Source of the DNA: Pantoea sp. WMus005
Lineage (GTDB): Bacteria; Pseudomonadota; Gammaproteobacteria; Enterobacterales; Enterobacteriaceae
Assembly (NCBI RefSeq): GCF_013415305.1
Contig: NZ_JACBXU010000001.1
Location: 372,001-436,000, forward strand
Length of the DNA: 64,000 nucleotides
Direction: 5' to 3'
The position numbers and the translations under genes are program-made. Below the pieces are notes generated by a model. The model did not search any database. It was given only the letters and a program-made list of their open reading frames with translations, and had not been told where the DNA came from. Positions 12,001 through 17,318 of this stretch are shown here, one piece after another; positions within the stretch are counted from its first letter, which is position 1, and every line of letters starts with the position of its first letter.

Positions 12001-13379
12001 CACTGGGTGTAGTGAGTCACACCACGCCGACGGTCAGCGTTAACAGCTTCTTCGGTGGGGATGGTTATCTCAATATCTCAGAAGCCAATGCGCCTGAGAC
12101 CATCAGAGGAACCAGCACTAACGCGGCGGGCGGTACGGTAACGGTGAACGTGTCGGGCAACATCCTTACCACTACCATCGGTGCGAACGGCGCATGGAGC
12201 CTCAGCGTGCCGTCAGCGACGCTGAAAGGGATCCCGGATGGCAGCCATCCGTTGACCGTAACGGTGGCGGACATCGGTGGCAACACCGCGACCAGCACCA
12301 GCAGCTTTACCGCGCTGTCGCATAGTCAGCCGCTGGTAGGGGTCGATCCGGTGCTTAGCATCGTCGGTTCTTTGTTTGCCGGTCTGGTAGTGCAGGGCGG
12401 ATCGCTGAATGCTGCACAGGGATCGAAAGTCAGCGTCACGCTGCTGCTGGCCAACGGTAACAATGGACCGACGCTGAATACCACGACCGATGCGCTGGGG
12501 CGTTATGCGGTTAACTTCACACCGTCACTGCTGTCGGTGGGGGGCCTGCTGCTGTCGCTGGGGACGCTGGCAAAAGTCTCGATCACCGATGTAGCCGGTA
12601 ACAGTTACACCACCACAAACACGCTGTTGTTGGGTGCGGTACTTCCGGTCACGCTGGCGGCATCCGAGTCACTTGCGTTGTTCTCAGTGGCGGATGACAG
12701 CGCCACGGTCGCCAGTGCCACCGTGGAGACGCAGCACAATACGAGCACCAGCAGCGAGGATAACAGCGCCCATGTAGCCGTGGCCTCGACGCTGATTACC
12801 GAAGCGGATACCGTAACGCCGGTCAGCAGCAGAGAAACTGCGGTGGCTGATAACGCCGCAGTGTCGGCACCCCCGGCAGAGGAGTCTGGCTACACCATCG
12901 GCGGCGTCGTGATTACGCTGGCCGATGGCACCAAAGCAGAGGGCGCCACGGTCACTGGCAGCAGCGGCGCGGATACCGTGACGGTCAGTGACCTTAACTT
13001 TACGCATATTGATGGCGGCGCAGGCACCGATACACTGGTGCTTAACGGGGAGCATCTCAATCTGGATCTCACCACGCTGGGCCTGAAAGTCGAACACATT
13101 GAAGTGCTCGATTTGGGTAAAACCGGCACCAACTCCGTGAAGCTCAATCTCAATGAAGCACTCAGTATTACGGATAAACAGAGTGATGATTTGATGATCA
13201 AAGGCGCGGAGGGCAGTCAGGTGACGCTGGCGAACAGCAACGGCGGTATCTGGGAAGTGGCCGGTGAGCGCACGGTAGAGGGAAGAGTGTTTGAGATCTA
13301 CCACAACTCGGCGCTGACCAGCGAAAACACCCTGGGCGATGTGCTGGTGCAGCAGAACCTGCAGGTGCATGTCGTGTAG
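1..13379 (+). CDS. Giant Ig-repeat type I secreted adhesin (BapA/LapA-like), 5' end outside window
   Basis: The frame is open from base 3, so the N-terminus lies to the left; about 4458 residues are visible. The body is tandem Ig-like repeats of about 100 residues. Each opens with a GDN/GDG-x-LN-x-x-E type motif, contains a V-x-G-W-x-(V/L)-x-(V/L)-P strand and ends in D-x-A-G-N. I count 41 repeats with the opening motif and a degenerate, hydrophobic 42nd around 12330-12650. The last ~240 residues hold a low-complexity linker, one RTX-like GGAGTDTLVLNG segment near 13014-13050 and a C-terminus suited to type I secretion. This is the family of Salmonella BapA and Pseudomonas LapA, which promote biofilm and host attachment. 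The secretion genes follow on the same strand. The adhesin role is inferred from family and context; there are no cysteines in the repeats shown. Confidence 0.93.
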   Translation, partial: VAGGDSILNSSEVAAGVPVSGSGALPGERVSVSLNNQSYSATVDEQGNWTIDLPPAALQALSDGSSYALTVTLTDASGNIATQTQTLLVNTQRPVAAVTAPGGDGVLTNNELTQPLLISGTGTTGDTVTVELNGKPYTAIVDENGEWVASVPVADLGSLTNQTYPVTVTVTDPAGNSSTQDTSLQVAIALPALTLNDLSDDGAINNSDAQQPLTVSGTGDEGDIIRVTLNGVPYSAAVGPDGNWSVNIPASDLANVPNGTQTVTVVATDADGNTTETVSSLIFATTPPLLDVSPPGSDGYINIAEHTQNLILDGRGGAQGDSVTVTFNNETYTATVDTSGAWSVTVPAAIVSQLGDAIYPINVAISDAYGNTTSQLTSVTVLAATPPALTINPVTSDNQVDSAEQLTDIVVTGNVTGVPAGSPVLLTLNGQSYDGEVLTNGNWRVTLPAGSLGGAGNKTFTVAITDAAGNPALPAEGQFSVVTSPVPSLSVAPISDDNALNVLEAQSDLTMSGGSANLPANSPISVTLEPNGTAYTTTTDENGSWTLTVPAADLANLPQGTTTVTVSSGDVQINQPLLVATTPLADPQINTPFTDGILNTDEASVAQTLTGTVLPGQAVSVTLGGTSYPATVDANGQWSVTLPPAALQTLAQGSNPMTVTVSDTAGNSTSTSVPLTVDTGVPALTVNPIATDNIINAAETATDLILSGTAAPGSSVSLELNGRPYNAEVAADGSWTATVPAASLQQLTDGRYDLNVTVTTVGGNVVTTPFPVTVDTTPPDFSFVTPAGDGVLNIAEQANGFSFSGAGTEGDRVSVTLNGVTYTGTVNSENNWALTVPPAALAGLTNGSTYPVVVTVTDEAGNSSSQDSALTIATTPPPLVVAPVSGDNALNVGELAQPLVISGSGQNGDIVTVQLNNQPYSTTVGVNGQWALQIAPEALAALPSGSNLVTVTETSANGNQTSQVVDLNVATSPDDLPELILDSSTFAGDGIVTAAEQLQPITVRGSSNNVEAGQQVIISLSGTEYSGVVGVSGSWSIILPAGALAELGEGNQTLNVSVINVVGNTAISPVNFSVDNTLPSVALAPISDDNYLNAQEVNGAIVVSGSTSGLPDGSIVTVVANGTPVSATVAADGSWSLTLPAGTFTGAADGPQTLTATASDANGVQLATGDTTLTVVAGTLPVATPGIAFEDGVLNGEEAAAGSVITGSTGVTGDGQTVVVTLGGNNYSGTVDAQGNWQVAVPADVLAALPQGNAPYTVLVSDVAGNTSQANGNVVVDTAPPVLNFITPSDGIISAAESQQPLTLAGSSEANALIVASFNGTTLSTTADVNGTWSLELPATVYTGLGNGSYPLTVTASDAAGNATTTSRDLALKVDPGTLPTLTLDAFAGNNVVDGAERLTDQRLSGTTTNVEAGQLVTVTLDGTVYSAAVQASGAWSLTVPAGALAAINDGSASFTVAVSDVAGNTTTSNLNVEVNSTASGLAMDAISQDNYLNAQELGQALIVTGTSVNVPEGSTVTLLFNTISYTAQVSATGRWSAIVPAEALTALADGPYTVTVTATDSGGATLSSEATLSVLATSLPEPQIVSAFGDGLLNSSEITSAQTLSGTTGVNGDGQTVSVVLNGATYNGTVDSNGNWQISLPATVLSTLPEAVLNYTVTVQDAAGNTGSIPGSVTVDLTPPTLTLNTVAGDDSVNIAESLAPIVLSGSSTAEAGQQVTLSLNNQIWTTTVTQDGDWSLTLPAGSLAGIPAGAYILTVTVSDAAGNPVTETREITVSTAALAVSIDTPFGDGYLNLTEQGVSQTLTGSTGVTGDGQTVTVTLGENDYTATVDAQGNWTLNLTPAQVQTLGEGINTLVVNASDAAGNTGSLTSAVTVDLTAPVLSVNPIGGDNIINSLEVLEAVAISGTATVSDAGQTVTVSFQNVDYTSLVLSDGTWQVTLPASVVQGLPDNTYPVTVSMTDAAGNPAVAVQTTLTRDADSLNLPTLTLGTLSGDNFLNQADSQQDLSIGGTSTNLSGQLVTVTLNDVQYSGTVAANGSWTVTVPAAALGNLPDGDQLVQVVATDTSGNPASSSASLVVLASAQVQPTLSMNVVAGDDVINITEATADVVVSGSSTQLAEGTVVTVTFSTDYATTTTLDANGNWTVTVPSTVFTDVAPGSTQTFTVTATDVAGNPATATQEVSFSTTPPVLTDITVSAGDTLNVAESLEDLTVTGTTTGALPVTVTLNNVNYTTTADADGNWTLTIPTADVQQLADGPNAITVSVTDAAGNIITDTATSLDVAFNTLPALTLNTPFGDSLLNLAETAGPITLSGDSTNLPEGSVVNIAVGGLTFSTTTDVSGNWALNLAPGALTTLDDGLTQVVVTAADAAGNPAQATAGVEILQTPPVSADFAVTQFGDNVINITEAASVQLVTGTSTVVAGQTLSVTVGDDNIPLSVTVDPSGNWTASLTPAVIASLGAGEQTLTLTTTDRAGNSIEATQTFVAAITPIALPTLDTPFTDGRLNAAEAAVNGTLTGAVNSDDPAAVAVTVNGTIYTATLTNGGANWSLELPPAVLQSLPDGNLPINVTVTDVNGNTGTTNGALLVAVNTLPDVTLNLPFGDGALNATEAGTEQILTGNTGITGAGQTVSVLISGFNNGQPLAATVQTDGSWSLALSPAQLATFTSGTHTITVTATDIAGNSDATALSVVTEVAVPLPTFNPGAFGGDNQLNISEAAAGVTLTGTTGSVGANQAVSITVEVNGSLYSGSVDGNGNWTVNIPPDALSSLSSGDQTLTVNVVDAAGNSASAQLPFTADLTAPLPAFNPEFLGGYVNSGDVDAGITLSGTTGEAGANQSVQLTLGGTAYSATVDANGNWTVPLTTAQLSALPDATYPVTVTVTDAAGNSSTINSSLVLDKTPPVLNAAAFAGDNALNYAESIQPQILSGTATGAETGAVVTVSLNTTTLGTAVVDGNGNWSVTLTPEQMATFTASTTLTLAVTDLAGNTATVPVALKVDLTPPPGPLVTLGTVSGDNIISTQDVAGGVAVSGTSANLGANGSVEVVIKGVTYATTLDASGNWSTGTLPVGAFGNADGSVGITVTATDGTTPVTTSGNVLIDLTPPTLSINTFAGDNQVNGNESIISQAITGTADVAEAGRTVVVTFNSQTYSAVVQSNGTWSTTVPASAMQALPDGSAPVITAQLTDAAGNVGTATQTVTVDTIAPLVEVDAFLGDNLINAADLVSSQVLTGSAQGAEGQTIGLYLGDASPIATATVGADGRWSIDLAPNVLSSLTDGALVFGVRVNDLAGNQTDATLTVNKVVNSALTLVVDSVFGDGTLSALDTTVAQTISGTALSAGVGATVSVVLGGTTLSASVGQDGKWAIVVPPAVLDLVTDGNLLLNVTLTDAAGNTRTVGETVTAIVDAVPVVGPLTGLFGGDNLLNVAEAAAGQLVGGVISNAAAGSQVTVTFGSKTYSTTVQAGGVWNVSLPGSDLTSLLDGNLTLGVSVRDAAGNVASNSASIGIFTQTPSISLTSLFGDGVLNLADIATGQAISGVVNNIAQGRVVTISVGNSQVTATVGAGGAFSATVTPDILGTLAQGNVTVGASVTDAAGNTASTSAGVRVDTLLPTLTVNPLFGDGLLNVADALVTQVIGGVVGGAEAGSRVVVSVGAQQLVTATDASGNFNVSLTPALLQGIADGNLTVGVSVTDSAGNTTSTTAGALVGIHNLPKVTLNPLFGDGVLNLAESLVTQTISGTVSGLAAGSSVRLAIGNTNVSAQVNPDGSFSTTVSPAVLSTLLSGNFTVSAAVTDPVGNVSSTSAGVSLGLIPPTLTVNTVFGDGILSAFDLASNQTLSGTSSLSAGSAVSATLNGQTYTTKVVSGGNWSISVPKADLAAITDGTKTVAVTGTDTYGNTVNSSGTLSVISQSTPVVAITSLFGDNALSAVDVKSAQTISGTASNAEGSVVRVALGGQTYSTTVSSNGNWSLSVPAANLAAIADGLQTVTASVINGAGTSGSTSASLGVVSHTTPTVSVNSFFGGDGYLNISEANAPETIRGTSTNAAGGTVTVNVSGNILTTTIGANGAWSLSVPSATLKGIPDGSHPLTVTVADIGGNTATSTSSFTALSHSQPLVGVDPVLSIVGSLFAGLVVQGGSLNAAQGSKVSVTLLLANGNNGPTLNTTTDALGRYAVNFTPSLLSVGGLLLSLGTLAKVSITDVAGNSYTTTNTLLLGAVLPVTLAASESLALFSVADDSATVASATVETQHNTSTSSEDNSAHVAVASTLITEADTVTPVSSRETAVADNAAVSAPPAEESGYTIGGVVITLADGTKAEGATVTGSSGADTVTVSDLNFTHIDGGAGTDTLVLNGEHLNLDLTTLGLKVEHIEVLDLGKTGTNSVKLNLNEALSITDKQSDDLMIKGAEGSQVTLANSNGGIWEVAGERTVEGRVFEIYHNSALTSENTLGDVLVQQNLQVHVV

Positions 13380-13410
13380 CCACGATAACCGCCGTCAGGT
13401 TGATCTGAGA

Positions 13411-13439
13411 AGCGGATGCGAAAGCACCCGCTTTTTTTT
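13411..13439 (+). terminator. Rho-independent terminator after the giant adhesin
   Basis: Arms AGCGGATGC and GCACCCGCT (one A/C mismatch) close a GAAA tetraloop and are followed by eight T. It lies 32 bases after the adhesin stop, so the companion gene at 13727 probably has its own promoter or depends on read-through. I see no further gene in the 347-base gap 13380-13726. Confidence 0.85.
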
Positions 13440-13726
13440 GTTCATGTCACGTGATAAGTGCATTTTCCAGATTATCGCCACTATTCATTAGCAGGATGAA
13501 AGATTAGGGTAGGCGCAGCAAACGGCGTCACGCCGTAATACACTATTCTGGCTCCATTTGGCGCTTTTACTGGCGTCTTCTTTCTTCATCCTTGTTACCT
13601 GCGGGTAATCAGTTCCGACCAGCGGAAACGGGCAGCATTGGCTGACCCATTATCACGTCGTCAGACTTCACGATCGGTTTATCCGAAGGTTTTAGTCTGC
13701 GTTTCTGTTCTGAACTGAGGTTACCT

Positions 13727-15643
13727 ATGTCAACACGCGATACGCTTCGTCCCATCCGGCTTGAATCCATTTTCCAGACGGCAGTGAGCGACTTTGCCGT
13801 CACCGACAGCGCGCTGCCTGCCATTGCGCCTGTCGCCACGGAGAGCCTGAGCCTGCCGATCACCACATTCTCCACCGAAACAGTGCATAGCAGCCCGCTC
13901 AACTACAGCGCCCTGGCCGTCAGCGCAGCGGCGAGTACACCACCCGCTGCACTACAGCCTTACGAACCGCTTGCCATGGACGGAATCATTGCCGGCTGGG
14001 AAGCGCAGCAGCCAATCCATCTGCGCGGTCATGCTGAAGGCGAAGCGGGTTCTACCGTCACGCTGGCCTTCAATGACCAGAGCTGGCAAAGCACGGTTAA
14101 TCAGTGGGGCTACTGGAACGCTTCCATGCCCGCTGACGCGTTAAAGGGCGTGCCAGATGGCAATCACAGCCTGGTGCTGACCATTACCGATCAAGCCGGA
14201 CAAAGCACCGCAACTACCGTTGATTTTGGTCTTTATGTCGATCGCACTATCAAACCGACCCTGACGGTGGACACGGTCAGTGGTGATAACGCGGTGAATA
14301 TCGCCGAGAGCATTTATGGTGTCGAGATCAGCGGCAGCGCAACGCATTTGCCGGTGGGGACAGAGCTGCAGCTGACCCTGGGCGACCGAACGACCACCGC
14401 CAGCATGGGCAGCGATGGCAAGTGGTATGGCACTTTTCATGAGATTGATATGCAGGCACTCAAGGATGGCGTTTACAGCCTGAAAGTCACGGCAACCGAT
14501 CCCAATGGAAATACCGCCACTGAATATCATGATCTGACGTTGATCACCCACCTGAGCAGCCTGCCAATCATCACCTTCGATAAGGTTACGGCGGATGATG
14601 TGATTAACCTCGCCGAAAGCCAGCAGGATCTGCTGCTGAGCGGCACGCTCAGCACCATCATGCCGGGTCATCAGCTGGTTCTTAGTGGCGCCAACGGAAA
14701 AGATTATAACGCCACGATAGGGCAGGATGGACACTGGAATGTGGTGATCCCGGCGGCGGATGTGAATGCATTTATCAGCGTTGGGGAGGTCCGTGCCTGG
14801 TCCATTGATGGGGCAAAAAACTACACCAACGTCACGCATGAGCTGAATATCCATACGGACTTACAGCAGGTCTACACCGAAATGGATCTCGGTGATGACA
14901 TGATCCTCAACTACCAGGAAGCGCAGCATGATCTGAGCTTTTATGTTGAGGGCTGCAGAACGCTGGAGATCAATGGGATCACCTACCAGCCCGATGCGAA
15001 AGGCATGGTCACGCTGACCTCCAGCGAGCTTATGGCGCTGCCGGATGGACCGGTCGCCGCCACCTTCCATCGCCAGGATGACTATGGCAACAGCGACACG
15101 CAGAGCTGGGACACACTCTTTACCGTCGCCGTGCATCAGCGGCCAACCCTGACGCTGGACACCGCCTTTGGTGACAACAAAATTGATGCTGCCGATGTGA
15201 ACAGCTGGCATCTGATTCAGGGTAGCTCCAGCCATCTGCAACCGGGCAGCCAGGTGGAACTAACCCTGGGCGATCAGCACTACAGCGCCAGCGTAAAAGC
15301 GGATGGTGGCTGGGCGCTGACCATTCTGGCCGGGCAACTGGCTCCGCTGGATGATGGTGAATACCCGATGACGGTCAGCGCCAAAGATAGCGCCGGTAAT
15401 GTGGCCACAGCCAGCCAGACAGTGCTGGTGGCATCGCATACCGAAACGGCCAGCCTGATGGAGGGGCAGACGGTGGATCAACTGCTGGAAACGGTCAGTC
15501 TGACCCAGCAGGCAGAGACTGCGCACGTGACGCAGTCCTCCACCGCTGCGGCCGTCCCACAGGAGAGCCATCTCTTCTCTGATGTTTCTTACACCCTTGC
15601 CGATCACCTGCTGCTGCATCCTGCGGCACAGCCCATAGTCTGA
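13727..15643 (+). CDS. Small Ig-repeat companion protein of the adhesin locus
   Basis: 638 residues. ATG follows a TGAGG ribosome site at 13716. The first ~85 residues are Ser/Thr/Ala/Pro-rich with no obvious Sec signal peptide. Five Ig-like repeats follow, of the same family as the upstream giant protein: the opening motifs read MDGIIAGWEA, SGDNAVNIAES, TADDVINLAES, LGDDMILNYQEA and FGDNKIDAADV. The fourth is divergent and carries the only cysteine (EGC). The last ~75 residues are Gln/Thr/Ala-rich with no RTX nonapeptides. It sits between the adhesin and its secretion genes on the same strand. It could be a second secreted substrate, a matrix partner or a capping/regulatory protein, or a shortened adhesin copy. 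The Ig fold is well supported; the function is unknown. Confidence 0.85.
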   Translation: MSTRDTLRPIRLESIFQTAVSDFAVTDSALPAIAPVATESLSLPITTFSTETVHSSPLNYSALAVSAAASTPPAALQPYEPLAMDGIIAGWEAQQPIHLRGHAEGEAGSTVTLAFNDQSWQSTVNQWGYWNASMPADALKGVPDGNHSLVLTITDQAGQSTATTVDFGLYVDRTIKPTLTVDTVSGDNAVNIAESIYGVEISGSATHLPVGTELQLTLGDRTTTASMGSDGKWYGTFHEIDMQALKDGVYSLKVTATDPNGNTATEYHDLTLITHLSSLPIITFDKVTADDVINLAESQQDLLLSGTLSTIMPGHQLVLSGANGKDYNATIGQDGHWNVVIPAADVNAFISVGEVRAWSIDGAKNYTNVTHELNIHTDLQQVYTEMDLGDDMILNYQEAQHDLSFYVEGCRTLEINGITYQPDAKGMVTLTSSELMALPDGPVAATFHRQDDYGNSDTQSWDTLFTVAVHQRPTLTLDTAFGDNKIDAADVNSWHLIQGSSSHLQPGSQVELTLGDQHYSASVKADGGWALTILAGQLAPLDDGEYPMTVSAKDSAGNVATASQTVLVASHTETASLMEGQTVDQLLETVSLTQQAETAHVTQSSTAAAVPQESHLFSDVSYTLADHLLLHPAAQPIV

Positions 15644-15743
15644 CGCCAACATATTAGTGAAATCACTACTTTCCAGGCAGGTCTGTTAAGTCTGTCTGGA
15701 TTGGCGTGGAAGTGTTCTATGTTTACTTTTCAATCGGTCGGTA

Positions 15744-15775
15744 GAAATATCAGATATTTCATCTGCTTTAAGCAG
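15744..15775. promoter_or_regulatory. Twin palindromes ahead of the secretion operon
   Basis: GAAATATCAGATATTTC (15744-15760) is a perfect 8-1-8 inverted repeat. Two bases later CTGCTTTAAGCAG (15763-15775) is a perfect 6-1-6 repeat. They lie in the AT-rich 303-base gap 15644-15946 before the outer-membrane channel gene and are the only strong structure there. Neither has a following T-run, so a protein-binding operator is more likely than a terminator. No matching regulator was recognised. Confidence 0.5.
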
Positions 15776-15946
15776 GAATAAGTAACGGATATGATCTAAT
15801 AATGTTAAGGGCGGTTTATCGTCTGGCTTGCTAACCATAAATAAAATAATGCAATAAATCTGTAAAGCCCTTAGTGACGCACCTTTTTGCATGCTTTGTT
15901 CACCGGGAAAAAACCATGAAGATAAGACCTCCTGTTGGTAGAGATA

Positions 15947-17302
15947 ATGAACAAAGCGCGATTAACTTTTTTGTTGTGCGCCCTGAGTGGCGTGGCAGTG
16001 CATGCGGCCTGTGCCGCACCCTTACCTAAAGCAGAATTTAACTGGCGCGCCGCGCCGACCGAAGAACAGATTGCCAGCTTAACGCTGCGCGACGCCATTC
16101 TCCGGGCCTTCGCCCGCAATCCGAAAATCTCGGAAGCGGCAGCACAAATCCACGTCGGTCAGGGCGATCTTGATGCCGCCCGCAGCGCCTGGTATCCGCA
16201 GATCTCACTGCAGGGTGCGGCGGGCCGTTCTCATCAGACCGACTCCGCGGGCAGCCTGAACAACAATGGCTCCGGCGGTATCATGCTCAGCCAGCTGCTC
16301 TACGACTTTGGCCGTACCGGCAGCGCCATCGATGAGCAGCATGCGTTGTCAGATGCTTATCGTTACAGCCTGTTCGACGCCATGACCACCGTGGCGGAAG
16401 ATACGCTGCAGGCCTACCTCGAAGTGAAACGTTACCAGGCGCTGGCAGAAACGGCGCACACCAATATCGCCTCGCTGCAGCGGGTGCGGGATATCGCGAA
16501 ACTGCGCGCCGATGCGGGGCTCAATTCCCAGTCAGACGTGCTGCAGGCGGAAACCCGCATCGCCGCAATGCAGGCCACGCTGGAGCAATATCGTGCCCAG
16601 CACCGTTCCGCCACCGCGCAACTGACCGTGCTGACCGGCGTGGTCCCCGCCACGCTGCCTGAACTGCCACAGGCGCTGCTGAAACAGCAGATCACCCTCG
16701 ACAAAATCGCCTATGAAAGCAGCGCGGCGGTGCGTAGCGCGCAGTCGAAACAGGAAGCCGCCCGGGAACGGGTGCGCCAGGCAGAGTCCGGTCACTGGCC
16801 GACGATTAAAGTCCAGGCAGGCCGGACCCGCTATGAAAACGATCGTCAATCTTACTGGGATGATGAAGTGCAGCTGCAGGTAGAAGCGCCGCTTTACCAG
16901 GGCGGCCTGGTGAATGCGAAAACCCAGTCAGCGGAGGGCGATCGTGAAGCGGCGCAGGCCGCGATTCAGCAGGCCAAGCTCGCCATCAATCAAAACGCCT
17001 CTACCGCCTATGCCGACATGATTGGCGCGCAGCAACGGCAGGCGGCCGGGGAAGTGCAGCTGGCCAGCGCCGACCATACCCGTAATGTCTACGCCGATGA
17101 ATATCGCCTGAGCAAGCGCAGCCTGAACGATCTGCTTAGCGTTGAACAGGATGTGTTCCAGGCTGACAGCTCACGTATCACCGCGCTCTACGATGGCTGG
17201 GACGCCACCGTGCGTTATGCCGCCGCGGTAGACAATCTGCTCGATATCATGGGTATCGATCGCCAGCAAAGCAGCGGCGATCTCCTTCCTTCGCTGCAAT
17301 AG
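15947..17302 (+). CDS. TolC-family outer membrane channel of the type I secretion system
   Basis: About 451 residues from ATG 15947; an upstream in-frame TTG at 15935 would add only four residues before the signal peptide. The Sec signal (MNKARLTFLLCALSGVAVHA) ends near ACA-AP. Mature features are typical of the OEP family: a long helical, Gln/Ala-rich body in two homologous halves (TLRDAILRAFARNPKISEA near the start, AQAAIQQAKLAINQNASTAY in the second half) and conserved WYPQISL and DFGRTGSAI segments. It forms the trimeric outer-membrane exit duct of a type I system (LapE/BapB type). Its gene is 16 bases ahead of the ATPase gene, so the two are very probably cotranscribed. It is dedicated to the locus; the housekeeping tolC is elsewhere in enterobacteria. 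Confidence 0.93.
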   Translation: MNKARLTFLLCALSGVAVHAACAAPLPKAEFNWRAAPTEEQIASLTLRDAILRAFARNPKISEAAAQIHVGQGDLDAARSAWYPQISLQGAAGRSHQTDSAGSLNNNGSGGIMLSQLLYDFGRTGSAIDEQHALSDAYRYSLFDAMTTVAEDTLQAYLEVKRYQALAETAHTNIASLQRVRDIAKLRADAGLNSQSDVLQAETRIAAMQATLEQYRAQHRSATAQLTVLTGVVPATLPELPQALLKQQITLDKIAYESSAAVRSAQSKQEAARERVRQAESGHWPTIKVQAGRTRYENDRQSYWDDEVQLQVEAPLYQGGLVNAKTQSAEGDREAAQAAIQQAKLAINQNASTAYADMIGAQQRQAAGEVQLASADHTRNVYADEYRLSKRSLNDLLSVEQDVFQADSSRITALYDGWDATVRYAAAVDNLLDIMGIDRQQSSGDLLPSLQ

Positions 17303-17318
17303 CGATAAGGCATAAATA

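Noticed and set aside
39..12650. Direct repeats suggestive of a CRISPR or satellite array
   Set aside because: The ~300-base period is the Ig domain; copies diverge at nucleotide level but keep one reading frame.
15686..15892. Minus-strand 68-codon frame before the secretion operon
   Set aside because: No ribosome site at any start, it spans the twin palindromes, and no homology is recognised.
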